In this document: piece after piece, positions 10,600-22,558 of the stretch
How positions within the stretch are numbered: position 1 is the first letter of the stretch
Layout: every line of letters starts with the position of its first letter
Assembly: GCA_022592445.1 (NCBI GenBank)
Contig: JABYQR010000025.1
Location: 124,001 to 188,000, forward strand
Source: Cytidiella melzeri
Lineage: Eukaryota; Basidiomycota; Agaricomycetes; Polyporales; Irpicaceae
Reading direction: 5' to 3'
Length of the DNA stretch: 64,000 nucleotides
Notes under the pieces: model-generated
Seen by the model: only the letters and a program-made list of their open reading frames with translations
What the model was told of the DNA's origin: nothing
Databases searched by the model: none
Made by a program: the position numbers and the translations under genes

Positions 10600-13014
10600 G
10601 CATTCAGACTGAGAGCATGTCGAATGCAGTGTCTGTTTGCTCAGGCATTGCTTAGCAGGAAGGATGTGCTATTTGAAGTTGGCACTGGAGTTGGAAAGAC
10701 TCTGGCTTTCTGGCTCCCTCTTCTGTTCTGCCCACATGGCCTTCAAGTTTTTCTCACCGCTCTGAATGTTCTTGGTAAGCAGAATGTCACCCAGTTGGCA
10801 AAGGCAGGAATCAAGGCCATTGCAATCAACACTGAAACCGCAACAGCTGCAAATTTTCAGGTGAGTCAATGTCTTACTATATTCTAGCTCTAGATCTAAT
10901 CAATGTCATTGAGGCTATTGAGGATGGGGCATACCGGGTGGTGATAGTCATCCCTGAGCAGCTGATGAAGTGTGGCGGAGGGTTTGAGAAGTTGTTGAAG
11001 AAGTTTGGGTTTGTCGAGCGCATCATTAGCGTTGTTTTTGACGAGGCGCATTGCATTAGTGTATGGGGCTCGTTTCGGCCAGAGTACAAGTCTCTGGAGC
11101 AGTTGAGACATGTGGTATTGAGAGATAGACCCGTTGCTGCTGTGTCTGCTACCCTTCCTCATATTGTGAAGGAAGAAGTGATTTAAACATTACATTTCCG
11201 GTCTGACATATTGGTTTGCATATCTTGACCTACTGATCAACCAAATGTGCACCTGGTGGTACACAAAATCCAGTACCCGCTCACCAGCTACCTCAATCTT
11301 GCATTTGTCCTCCCCTCTGTTCCATACCATCTACCTCTCAAATTCATCATATTTTTTGACAGTGTTGTAGAAGCTGTTGGTGCAGGGAAGATGCTGCAGA
11401 GCCGTCTTCCAGCAATAAATGTCAATAAAATATCTTGGCTCCACTTGAAAATGTCAGAGACATTTATGAGGGATTGGTGGAGAAACTGAAAGGGGAACAT
11501 TTATGGGGAATATGCGCGACAGATTCATCCGGCAAGGTAATTATTCTAGTCATACATACATTATCATATGCTTATTCTTGTCTCACTGGCAGGGAGTCGA
11601 CATACCAGATTTCTGTCTCGTAGTACAGTAGAGAGCAAGATGTACCATGTGCACGCTGTGGCAAAGGTTTGGGCGCGGTGCACGAGGCCTGGGTACAGAG
11701 GCCATGGTGGTGTTTTACGTGGAGGTGAAACACTTTGATGAGGAGAGAGCTAAAGCAGAGGCAAGAAGGCAGGCCAAGAGTAAGAAGGGCAATAAGGGGA
11801 AGGTGCTCACGCCAAATCTTGTGGTCAATACTGCATCCTCAGAATCTCCCACTTCTATAGCGGCTGCTCCAGCTCTTTGAGACAATATTGATGGTGACAA
11901 CCAGGCAATGGACAAAGATCAACAGGAGGAGGAAGCCAATGATGAGCGCAGTGGTCCAAGTGTAGTGGTTGCGGTCCACGAGGGTTCAGTGGACAAAATG
12001 AGCACCAATGAAGTCCTGCATGCTTGCTACAACCAGGTCAAACCAAAGACAACTGCCCATGGTGGTAGAAAGAGGACCGGTACCCACCTTGAGCTCAAGG
12101 ACGCCATGCACGGCTTGATCAATGCCAATGTGTGCAAGGAGATCAACTGCCGTAGAAAGCTTATCACGGCTTATTGTGGTGGCGGTAAAAGTGGTAAGTG
12201 ACTCATACCTTACAACATATCCATCTCAAGCTGAGAGAACATCAGAATCTGACCATCTGCTCTGCGACACAACAAGTGAACAAGGGTGTTCACGGTGTGC
12301 CATCAAGATGCCAAGATTATGCTGCAACTTGCACAGCACCAAAGCACTGATTTACGCTCTCCATCCTCCCACCACTATCAACCGTTTACCTGGCAACCTC
12401 AAACATTTTCAAACTCAAGGCATACACAATGGCACCGGCTGATATGGAACTGAAGCACTGCCTACACCAGTGGAGAGCCTCAAAGACGATTTAGAAGTAT
12501 GGGCAGGAAGCTATCACTGACTTTGGCCCGGGGTTTTTTTGCCCGACACTATGCTTGCACAAATTGTTGACTGTGCTCATCACGGCAAGATCAACAGTAC
12601 AGAAAACCTTGTACATGAGACAAAGTGGGCTGGGGTGGAAGTGTACAGTGGCAACATTCTGGAGTTGATTCCGCAGGTATACCCCTTCCCCCCCCCCTGC
12701 ATTCACCACAGCCAAGCTACAAGGCCCCCCCCCCCAGCTCGAACACAATGTCAGCACTGAAGGCAAAACAGCTGATGACCTGCAGTGCCTGTAGGCAGTC
12801 AGGTCATACATGTAAGTCACAAGTTTCCTCTGTTCCACACTCTTATTAACGACTTACTGCAGTGCAAAGCAAGAAGTGTCCCCTGTGGGAGACAACTGCG
12901 CAATCCAAGGCTGCCAAGTTGAAAGAGAACATTTCTCCAACCCTTCCCTCCTCTCACACTGATCTTCGCCTCCTTTATGCAAACACAACTGCGGTGTGTG
13001 ATATCAGCGGCTGA
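10600..13014 (+). pseudogene. RecQ-type ATP-dependent DNA helicase, broken
   Basis: Motifs occur in RecQ order. Walker A is VGTGVGKTLAF near 10680. The DEAH-like box FDEAHCISVWG and then SATLPHIV are near 11030-11160. A helicase C-terminal part follows: KFIIFFDSVVEA, a frame change, then WGICATDSSGK|GVDIPDF and CTLWQRFGRGARGLGTEAM. A basic tail (EARRQAKSKKGNKGK) leads to a Cys-containing region (CKEINCRRK, EQGCSRCAIK), DTMLAQIVDCAHHGKI, and a zinc-knuckle-like CSACRQSGHT...KKCPLW. The active protein would unwind DNA in the nucleus. It looks dead: the intron after AANFQ would be 27 nt and leads to stops, a TAG replaces the expected Trp after LVVQ (about 11627), and the frame shifts near 11440. 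Such helicases are highly amplified in basidiomycetes, often near telomeres or mobile DNA. Confidence 0.75.
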
Positions 13015-13254
13015 GTTCCACACCCTTCAACACTCCCACTCCACTGCATCAACAATGTCTGGCTCAATCAATAATGGTACGTTGTATCTGATTACAGTGT
13101 CCCCGTGTATTGCCCAACTACTGAGACACTAACACAACCCCTGGACACAGAGGGACCAGGCACAAACACACCAGACCTCAAGAGAGGTGATCACATGTGT
13201 GAGTAGTAACAGGGGTGGAGTGAATATGTGATGCGAGTGGGTCCAAGAGTCCTA

Positions 13255-13830
13255 GGCTGCACCTGAACACAAACAAGAGGTGATACAATGCGGCAAGAGG
13301 CAACAAGACGCGACAAGATGCAGTGCAAAGCAACAAAATGTGGCTCGAAGCAATGAGATGCAACAAGATGCAGCGTGAAGTGACAAGATGTGAAGAGTGC
13401 AGGTGGTAGGTGGGAGCTGCACTACAACTAGGGGCAAGAGGAGGGGATCGGGTATGTAGAGAAGTGCAGGAAACAACTGGTATGCACGCCAAGGGATTTA
13501 CAAGGTGTGAGGTAAAGAACCCAAGAGGGTAATAGTAGGGAAAGCTTGGAGGTTGAGTGAAACAATGAGAAGAGGTCGCAAGAGATGAGAGGAAAGGAGA
13601 AAATGCAGTGAATTGCAGTTGCCAAGTGAAAGAGAAATGTGGCTTTAAAACACAAGGCAGTGAAAGGAACGCAATATAAATGCAGTGGCCAAGAGAAGGT
13701 AAACAATGGCATCAAAGGAGGATGCAGTGAAAGAGGAACACAACGCAGTGAGGAACACAAGAGGGCTCAAGAACGCAACACAAATGAGATATACGCACCA
13801 CAAGAAGGCTTTTTTTTTTTTGAATAGAGT
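13255..13830 (+). repeat. Purine-rich degenerate short tandem repeats
   Basis: The unit CAACAAGATGCAG and variants (CGACAAGATGCAG, GAGATGCAACAAG) repeat through 13280-13400. They are followed by GA-rich DNA with AAGAGGAA/CAAGAGG words and a T tract at 13810-13821. Stops are rare in some frames only because of the composition. No gene is proposed. Confidence 0.6.
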
Positions 13831-14339
13831 AGTTAAGGCAAACTCGAGTGATTAAGGGGAATGGGAAGGGGAGTGGTGGCGAGGGCAGCGTTATGCTTAG
13901 GCGTGGGAATTTTCCTAGTGGTGGTGGTACGGGTTCAAGAAGCGTCCCCACAAGAAGGCTTGAGACGCGAGATGCAAGGCTTGCAGAGGCAAACTTGAAG
14001 GGGGAAACATGGGGGTGTTGTATTCTGAGCTACTCGAGGTACAAACACACTGTGTATAAATACTACTGCACAAAAGTCCATATCAAATTCAAGTTCCATG
14101 TGAGAGCAAGGCAGTGAGAGAGGGCAGTGTGAGATGAAACAAGGGGCAATCATGAAACTCGTCACAAGAACAAGGAGTACACTTCTTCTTGTGCAGCTAA
14201 GCCACAAGCATTCAATCAAACAAAGGCTTGGTGGCTCGTGTCCACACAGGAGAAGGCGGCAGTGCAATGGAAACAAATCCTGGTAGTGACGAGTTTGGGG
14301 GATTGATGAAGAGAGAGAGAGGCTGCTCGAGGTTCTTCA

Positions 14340-14790
14340 TTCATGGGAAGAGCTGCGGGATCCAAGGGCTCTCGAGTGACAAGGAGCTCTGCTTGTCTGC
14401 AGGAAGAGTGCCTCGTTTGAGCTTGTTGCAGCAAGGGGGCTGCAAGAAAACCAAGAGTGGCAAGGTAAAGTGCCAATGTGCTCGAGGCTGCCCAAAACTC
14501 GCGAGAGACATGGACAAGAACTCGCGCGAGAGCACGAACCATAACTCAAGGAAGCACGAGCTCGAGTGCCCACAGGGCTGAGCCATAGACAAGCTCGAGA
14601 CACGAGGTGCAAGGAGCAAGTCAGCTCGAGACGTGAGCTGTATGACAAGCTCGAGAAGCAAGCTGTAGAACCAGCTCTCACACAAACCTCAAGACATCTT
14701 GCGAGGGCTCTCGAGTGACAAGAAGCTCTGCTTGTTTGCACAAAGGGGGTTCTTGTTGAGCTTGTTGCATGTCCAGTGGTTTCCGGGTGT
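14340..14790 (+). repeat. CTCGAG-rich block with a direct repeat
   Basis: CTCGAG or GCTCGAG words recur about ten times. A direct repeat of about 65-70 bp starts at GGGCTCTCGAGTGACAAG (about 14368) and again at about 14703; both copies continue through AGCTCTGCTTGT and TTGAGCTTGTTGCA. Both strands show long open frames (for example SRALARCLEVCVRAG on minus) that follow from the repeat composition. No family is recognisable. Confidence 0.55.
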
Positions 14791-14835
14791 ATCACCACGC
14801 CAGATTCATCTACCTCGTCTGCAACTCTCACGCTC

Positions 14836-17670
14836 CTACACTTCAATCTCGACGGTCACATCCGCTAGTGTGACCTCAGTTTCTTCTTCGGCAGCAACAT
14901 TGTTGGTGTCCATTGCTTCGTGCCCTTGGGCAGCAAGAAGTGCACATTGACCCTTGTCTATCAAATTTGGGATTTGGTGCTTGCTCCCACGGCCTGGAAT
15001 TATTTTGTGAGGCCGCGTTTTCTTCAAGTTCTCCATCATGGCTTCAAAGGTTTGAGTCATGTTGGGCTCTGCATGCTTGGTTGTGAGATTACCAAGCACA
15101 AGATTACGTTCAAAGGTCAGATGCAGGTCACGGTAGATTTGTATGAGCACACTCTTGTTGATGATGTGCTGCTCCGTGTAGTTCACTCCTGTTCCGCCAT
15201 ACTTTGCCTAAAATTGAATTGTTGGAATTTTTCATCATGCTGGAGTGCTGGTGTCTGCTCACCTTTGTATACAGGTTGTTCAATTCAAGACACAGGTCTG
15301 GTGCCCGAAAGCATCCTGGCTTTCCCAACGGGTTGATGAGGATGCTGTAGCGGACAGCCTTTCTAAGTGGTAGTGTCATTGCCAATGTGGACACCACTGT
15401 CTATTGCACTATTCTTGGCACTCACCTTAAGCCCGGTGGGTATAGGAATTGCACATTTGAGAGGTATTTCATCATGTGCTTGACATACTTATGCTTGCCG
15501 GTTGCTTTGATAATCCAGACCCACGACATAAAGCAACACTCGACGTGGCCAACATCTCCATGGTTCATTGCAAAGGTGAGATCTTCGTACAAACAGAAGT
15601 ACTTTTTGAGGAGCAATCTGTTCTTGTATTGCTCATTGCGGTGGCAGACGGCTTGCTCCGTAAGTCAAAGATCTGGCTCTTTTCCTTCCGAGCTGTGTAA
15701 TTCATTGCCAAATGATTTGCTAATGCCTTCAGGTAGTCTAGCAAAGGCTTCAACATTGCGAACAGCTTCAACGAGCTGTGTGCAGGCTCTCGCTTCTGCA
15801 CCTCAACTTGCCAGCAGTTGAGTTGCCAGCATATACTGGCATGTTGTATAACCTGATGCATTCTCCAAAAGCCTGGCTTTGATGCAATGCTCCCAGTCTC
15901 CCGTGGATGCAAGATGCTGACATCCTTCATTAGGCAAGTTTTGTCCTCCTGTGCAGAGTGTGGCTGAATGAAAACTTTCCACAGTGCATCAATGCAGGCC
16001 ATTTTCAGATGGAACAGGCCAAGCACAAAGACCACAAACTGCAGTTGAAGCCATGGTGTCTGTTCAATTGATCGCTTCTCAAAAAACACATCGATTTTTT
16101 CACCAGTCCCAAGATCACCATTGAAGAGAAAAACATGGTTGGAGACATAGATAACTGCTTGGCTACCACCTGAATCTGCATGTGCCACAAGAATCTCCAA
16201 CGCCGACCTGGGCAAGGATATGTGTTAAGGCACTGATATTACCGGCAACTTGTGAGTTGTTGTCCGACATTGTTCTCAATGGTATGATGGGTGGTTTTGT
16301 CAATGGGATCTTCTCAATAGGACCTGGCTCGCCAATACTTGCAGCAAGACCCTGGAACTCTTCGGGGCCGTGGTGGCAAAAATTGTGTAGAAACTTCCAC
16401 ACATTGAACCGGTCTCAAACAGTCATGTTGTTTTCATCCAGCTCTTGTGTATGTAGATGGATGAGCATCAGGTCATGCAAGGTTGGCTTTGGTGGAAGGA
16501 GATCTCAATGCATGAACATTGAACCACAAACAATCCCATAGATATTGAGAGCAGCACAGGTCATCTGCAGTGATGCTGTGCTGTAGCAGGAAGATCATCA
16601 ATGTTGTGAAGTGTTTCAACATATCACCTGGCTTCTCCACAGTTGGCACTGACAACTTGAGATTGATATCTAGATTGTCATATGCATATGCTGCTGACAG
16701 AGTCTGGCCAACCTGTTTTGCATTGCAGATGATGTTTATACCGAGAGAGTGCAGTGAGTTGTGTATTGTCAACAGTGAGTTGTCTATTGTCAATTGGGAG
16801 ATAGAGATTCCCATGTAAGCCCGTGAGTCTACGAGTTTCTGCAGCACGTGCATAGCATACAAAAATATACCGCACATGCTCTGCAGCCAGTTTGCTTTCT
16901 GATTTTGCCCTCGCATGAGAATGCTGCTCAATAAAACTTTCTTCTTTACTGACATTCAGTAACACATGTCCATCTGTGATTAATGTTTGTGTAGACGTAC
17001 GCTGATGATTGCAGCGTGTCAACATCTCTCCGCCGTTGTGGTCTGTCGCTTTTGCTTTCTATTGGTTGTGGCAGATGCATCTCCAAGGTCATTTCTGCAG
17101 CCTCAATTGCCTCATTGTTGCTCTTGCCATATGTCAAGTATCTCCCATAGATGTGGTGCTGTTAATCTCATCTCCCATGCCATGTCTACAAGGTCAAACT
17201 CTTGTAGCTGATAGGGCTCTGCGTGTCCTGCAAGAAAATGCCAGTCTGCCTCGTCTGATGCAAGCTGATCAATCTCCTCACTCACAACCTCCGATGTCTC
17301 ATCTCTGCTCCAGTTGCACATGGCTGCACACACTTCCTGGTGTTGAGAGAAGGCCGTGACAATCTCCTTCCAAGCCGCACAGAGATCTTGCACCAAGGGG
17401 TGGTACGAGGCCTCCTGTTGTAATGCATATAGGATATAGTGGGATATGTTGAGTTGATGAGAGACAAGTATGGGCTGGATTTCTTGGAAGACGGTGTACA
17501 TGGTCGTTGCTCTGCGCAGATGCTATTGCCGCAATTGTGTCCGATAATCTGCCCGTCTGAAATCTCACGTCAAAACAACAACAAATACGCATACCCACAA
17601 TGCTGGTTATTTTTTGAGCGTCTGCAAGTTTACTTGAAAGTCCTCGTGTGCTGGCCGTAGCGCTAATCAT
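14836..17670 (-). pseudogene. DUF6589-like protein, frameshifted
   Basis: Minus-strand exons follow the order I know for Agaricomycete DUF6589 proteins: MISATASTRG start, SILMRGQNQKANWLQSMCGI, RAYMGISISQL, AAYAYDNLDINLKLSVPTVE, DLCCSQYLWD, MSDNNSQVAGNISALTHILA, LFNGDLGTGEKIDV, LQFVVFVLGLFHLKMACIDA, SKPGFWRMHQVIQHASICWQ, FAMNHGDVGHVECC, SILINPLGKPGCFRAP, NNLYTK|AKYGGTGVNYTEQH and an acidic tail. Two introns near the 3' end splice cleanly. The frame changes at about 16190 (between VGVGDSCG and GGSQAVIY), at about 15650 (between KPSA and CHRNEQY) and near 17110, so it is probably inactive. The family's function is unknown. It converges on the RecQ pseudogene across 1.8 kb of repeats, and its 5' end is one arm of the inner inverted repeat. 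Confidence 0.7.
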
Positions 17671-17711
17671 TGCTTACAGCTGTTATATGCCAGTCGTCGG
17701 AGGGAGGAAGC
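17604..17711 (-). repeat. Inner inverted repeat, right arm
   Basis: The reverse complement matches 10031-10139 (see left arm), including ACTGGCATATAACA and TTTCAAGTAAACT. It overlaps the predicted start of the DUF6589-like gene. The arms lie about 7.6 kb apart. Confidence 0.65.
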
Positions 17712-18500
17712 AGCACTGCGGGCAAAGGCCAGTTTCACATGACGTGAAATCATTGTGAGAGTTATTTGATATGTCAAAAATCCCGTGAATATATGGTTAT
17801 GTTTGGGGAGTTAGATTAATATACAATCAAAGACATTTTTGTGATTTTCCTACAAATTTTCAAGCCAATCTACTGGCAGCCTTTCCGCGCTCCAAAAATC
17901 TGTGTGAATATTGATTTTTCGGGCAGATTTCCAACTGACCTAAAATTGTAAAAACAAATAGATTTCCCACGTGTGTTGGGTGATGGCAAACATAACGTGG
18001 CAAACAACTTTCAGAGACTTTTTGGTAGCACGTGCATGCAATGAGGTAGGCTGTCGGAAATTCTACCCACCCTTTCCTTTTCTGGATTTTTTCATGCTCT
18101 TTTCCCATGCCCTGCCAAATCCATGGAAGGCATCTTTTCCACTTGGTTTTCTGAGCCTTGAAAGGTAAATTTCCTTTCATTTTTCTTTTTGATTTAACTA
18201 CCACTTAAAAAACAGAAATTCCTGCCCCGGAAAAGGCACAGAATTTGTATAGCATTATTTTGTATTCTCAAACACTAAGAAACAATTCCAAGCCCAAAAT
18301 TGTCTATGGATTATCTGCTGATAGTTAACATTGAAGTGGGTAATCATGCAAAGCTCAAGGCGTGTGAAATCGGCATTTGCCCCTAGTGCAGAATATAAGG
18401 TTGGGAATAGCACGTGTTGATCAATTTCTGTATACAGTATTACACTAAACACAACCAAACATCCCTCTAAAGCCGGTCAAATGTATTCAACACGTCCAGA
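17712..18500. other. AT-rich stretch without a gene
   Basis: No open frame with splice support or domain similarity was found. The sequence lies between the inner inverted-repeat arm and the LTR-like block. Confidence 0.5.
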
Positions 18501-18507
18501 GGCAGGG

Positions 18508-18974
18508 ATGTGATGCGCAGTTGTAATCTCACTTGCCGTTGTAAGAACCTAAGACACACGAGTGAAGCCAGTTAATCCAGGTGCAAAAGAGAAAGAGCAT
18601 GATTGCATAATGACTGTACCTAAGACACACGAGTGAAGCAAGTTAACTACAGGTACAGGCTGTGAGCATATTGCATATGTGAGGGACAACGAAGAATACT
18701 CACTCCAGGTGCGAAAGAGAAAGAGCACGATGGAGTGTCAGGAGCGGGCAAAGGTATATAAGACAGAGCCCTCAGGCAACCCAAAAAGGAATATCTGTGA
18801 TACAGATGTGTCCGCGTGATGAAAGAACAATAAAGCAACCATATATGGAATACAAAAGGAAATCCGGTAACTATGAGTCTGTGAGCCGGAGCTGAAAACC
18901 ATTACCCTCGAGACCCAGCATATCTCTGCTCTCCCGACCGACGGCGACTGGGTAGGAGTCTGGTGTCACGGCAG
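18508..18974 (+). mobile_element. Solo-LTR-like block
   Basis: Features in LTR order: a promoter-like GTATATAAG at about 18752-18760, a candidate poly(A) signal AATAAA at about 18828, and an end reading GGAGTCTGGTGTCA at about 18974 that could be the terminal CA. A 54-bp segment (ACCTAAGACACACGAGTG ... GAAAGAGCA) at about 18547 recurs at about 18619 with a 57-bp insert, a typical U3-type duplication. The left boundary is a guess. The last 60 bp recur inverted at 9950-10015. No internal retroelement genes flank it. Confidence 0.45.
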
Positions 18975-19044
18975 TCCTATCTCTGAAACAAATATGCTAA
19001 CACGGTACATTCAAAACTTGTGGCAACGCAGTCGCTCCAGTCTT

Positions 19045-21474
19045 TCACATAGCAGCAATGCTACTCTCCAGAATTGTTTGTGCTTCAGCAAAACGAGGGG
19101 ATATCCTACATTTGAAGGGTGCTGGGGCTCTACCGGAATGGTGGTCAGAATATCCACGCACTTTTGCTTCCAGTAAGAGATGACTGCTTACACTACGATC
19201 CCGAGATCGACACAATCAGTGGTATTAGGCATGACTGCATTGCCTTCCTCATCAACAGGAGCCCTAATGTCTAACGCCCAGAGTAATGTTGCTATTGCGA
19301 TGAACAGGGACTGGTTCGCAAAGTACATGCCGGGGCAGTTTCTACAACATTCTCAGATACGTTTCGGGTGCGGAAAGCTACGAGGAGATGTGCATACCTT
19401 CGTCCAAAGCCGAATGAGACGTGTCCCATTTGATGTGTGCCAGGGGGGATCACTTCTATTTTACCCGTTGCGTCGAGGAATCGCTCGGGTCGGTATGCTT
19501 CAAAGTCAGGATAGACAGCAGGATCCCTGACACGACCATTTGAAATCAGGTTACTTCTCAAGACTGAGCTAACCCTTACCTATTCATGGCCCTAAGAACG
19601 CAAAGATGACGTGAGTCAGAACGACAAATTATCCATGGCAAAAGCCATACCAAACATTTCCGAAAACAACAGTTCCTTTACAAGAGTCAGGATCAAGGTG
19701 GACTGAAGAGCAATTCATAAACTAGCCTTTCGGGATGAAGTATCCTTCATACCAGTCATCCTTGACGAATCAAAACTGGTCAGCCCAATTCCTGCAGTCA
19801 ATTTCTCACCTTTTGCCACTCACTTCAGTTGTTGCGTGTGGCACGGCTACAGAACCCAGCTAAGTACATTGACTACCAATGATAGTACATGCTTACCTAG
19901 AGGAGCAGGTGTTCTCCATCGCAAAGTCTCTTTCACCATTGCTTTTACGTACGGGAGGTCAACCATGTCGTTGAATGTCGGGGCCCGTCCGCGACCAACT
20001 ACTGCGTCCAACTCGGCCTGAGCTTTGTGCATAACATCTGGGTAGACCACCATGGCAAGGACAAAGTACAGAAGTGTCGTAGATGTCTACAAAGCGACGT
20101 CAGGCCTGATTTGGTATGTCTTACTAGAAAAAGAACATACCGTCTCCACACCAGCAGCGCTATGCATGAACATTCCGGTAAGAGAATGTGTGCACTCAGG
20201 CATATGAGTGACTTACATCAGTACACCTCCAAACCAGGCCGCCTCTTTCTTCGACAGACCAAGTTGATCTTCAAACTCGATAAGTTCAGTTACAACACTC
20301 GACTGCGCCGTGCCAGAGGCCTTTAAAAGAATCCACGTATGCATCAGCAAAGAAATATATTCCGGCGTGTTTCTGCGTACCATCTTCTTAGCAACATCGG
20401 CGTTGAGCCCTTCGAACATGCGGGTTTCCTGATCATGCCATGCTAGTCCCTCTCGCTTCCATTTAGCCAACCATGTCGGTAAGTACTTCATGGCCGGAAT
20501 GAGGTCTACAAAGAAAGCTCCGGGCAGTACAGCAGGGGAGAGATAACCGACATGGTCCACCAACCTCTTGACAATGGGTTCGTCGGTACTAATGGATGGC
20601 CATCCGTAGACTGAAGTGAGTATTGTTGATGCCCCAAACCTAGGCCGACAAGAACACTATTAACCTGTTACATATCAATTCAAAAGAGGGGCATACTGTT
20701 TCAGGTAGTCCTCCAAACTGTCGGGCTGCGAAATCATGCGGCAAGCTGCTTGAGCAGCTGCTTTAGCCTGAATGGGCTGGTACTTGCTAACAGCTTTGGG
20801 GTTGAAGCTGTCATGAGCGGCACGACGCATGTTACGCAATCTATCCCATCCTGATAAGCCGACGTGTAATCTGAGAGATCATATGCAAACGTACACATTT
20901 CCCCATCTCGTAAACACCATAAACACACCTCCAGTGAGTATTTCGCCCGCCATAATCAGGCGAGGGCGATCGCTGTATGTTTGCGATCGACGATCTGAAA
21001 GACGGGGGTATCGTTGAAGTAGAGTGCAAGAACTGTGACGGATCGACAAACCAAACAAGTCTCCCGCCACCTTGTGGCTGTTGATTACAACTAAATGCTG
21101 ACCAAGGAGGTCCAGCGAGAAGATGGGACCTGTCGGAGGCACATCAGATTTGAGGGAGAGCCGGCTGGTTTTCATGACATACCATATATTTGACTCCATT
21201 CCGTGAACTGGATACTCTGCATTTTGGTTGGCATTTGTAGCACATTTCCTAATATAGGGAGCCGCCTAGGCCCAGGAGCGGTATTGCGGCTTCGTAGGTA
21301 CGAGTATACGGTCCAGGTCGCGATGCCTACGAGAACGGCCGCCGAGGAGGCGAGTCGTACATCTGAGATCACATCTGAGGCGAGCTCGACGACGCTGCGT
21401 GGAACGAGGGCTACTGCATTCGTCCGAAGGTCCAAGACTGCCGAGAAGACTTGCTCAAGAGTACCATACGACAT
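19045..21474 (-). CDS. Cytochrome P450 (P450-1)
   Basis: Haem-thiolate monooxygenase, probably ER-anchored. From the start at 21474, exon 1 carries an N-terminal hydrophobic anchor (LASSAAVLVGIATWTVYSYL) and the Pro-rich hinge APGPRRLPILGN. Later exons give IYSDRP-like SQTYSDRPRLIMAGEILTGG, an I-helix AAGVET|TSTTLLYF, the K-helix ETLRW, RPERFLDATG, and the haem site FGFGRR|NCPGMYF, where the Cys codon follows an intron. The tail ends ISPRFAEAQTILESSIAAM with a stop at 19045-19047. About 13 introns. A 12-nt micro-exon (19580-19591) encodes part of AMNRD. The intron after YFIPK starts with GC (19736) where paralogues have GT, so splicing there may be weak. It is closely related to P450-2 and P450-3. 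The CYP family number is not assigned. Confidence 0.85.
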
Positions 21475-21784
21475 TGAGGGAAGGACCTGAACTCCGCGGG
21501 GTCGTCGCTGCGGGGCAACAATGGGTAGATTGGAGAGTGCCGGGTTTTATGTTACATGGCAGACGTATCAACATCGTGCCATGCCGCAAATTTCCATGAA
21601 GGGTCACCGGAATCAAGGGGATCAAGATGAGAGGATGCAAGTTTGTTTAGCGGGGAGACGGCGGAGTTGAAGTATCTTCAATAGTATTGATCATATTGGC
21701 AGATGGCATGCTGCGTCGCTTCCTCGTAGTAGGATTCTGTAAGCGCTGTATAAGGCGTTAGCGAGAGGTTTGCAAGTCCAATGT

Positions 21785-22223
21785 TCAATCGAAAGGAGGT
21801 TGATTCAAAGAGTTGAGGTAGTGTGAGAGGGTATTCGCATTATTGTCCAAACCCATGAACAACTTGCACATACCCGGTATACTTGCTGCAGCTTGACAAA
21901 CGCTCCGACATGCATGAGCATTTTACTTACCCCGGTCCCTAGAGCATCCATTATATGCGTCGTGAGCCTTGACAAACGCTTGCGATAGTACTATCAATGC
22001 CTCCGCGATCAGTCTGCCGTAATACAAGTGCATGCAGTTGTTAGCCGCAACTCCAATGAGAGGCGAAGCCGCCAAGTGACGTCTTTCAGCATAGGGTAGA
22101 GTTTCGCGCCGAAATGCGATAATCTGAACGATGGTTGTAATGATTAGGCGTGATTTGGCTGGTACCAATCCATTCAATTAAATACTCACAGGACCCGGTT
22201 GAAAGGCGGTCTCCAAGCTATCC
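21785..22223 (-). CDS. Unrecognised small gene, 5' end unresolved
   Basis: Three minus-strand exons can be joined in frame. The first reads AVLDSLETAFQPGP (about 22183-22223), preceded by a good branch site (TACTAATC) and an AAAG acceptor. The second reads IIAFRRETLPYAERRHLAAS and on to NGCSRDR (21931-22123), between CAG and GTAAGT. The third reads SIPGMCKLFMGLDNNANTLS then HYLNSLNQPPFD and a stop at 21785. The exon upstream of 22260 was not settled: the frame needed there meets a TGA. The protein would have over 110 residues with a Cys-containing helical middle and no clear signal peptide. It lies 311 bp upstream of the P450-1 start on the same strand. The family is not recognised. Confidence 0.42.
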
Positions 22224-22558
22224 AGCACGGCTTTGAACACTTGATTAGTATCCCGGGGTGCTCAGTATGTTTTCACATATAACTCACAAAGAGTACCAGC
22301 ATGTCGCCAGACCGTTCATCGTCGCCTTTCTCCTCCTGTCATCCGTGTTGAGAGTCTTTATGCGCGACCAAAACAAGTAGCTGCTCCATCCTGGCCTTGC
22401 TCCTACGACTCGACGTTTGAGAACTCAGCTAGCCCTCAACAGGAAAGTTGACGCTTTTACAGTAGCCTAGTGTGTGATGCTGGGCTCGATGGTAGGAAAA
22501 CACGTCACTTCGGTGGCGGAGGCTTGTGTTCTGATAAGTGCGTGACAAAGGCTAGACT

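Noticed and set aside
13639..13827. Lys/Glu-rich plus-strand frame
   Set aside because: Purine-rich simple sequence; no family, no splice signals.
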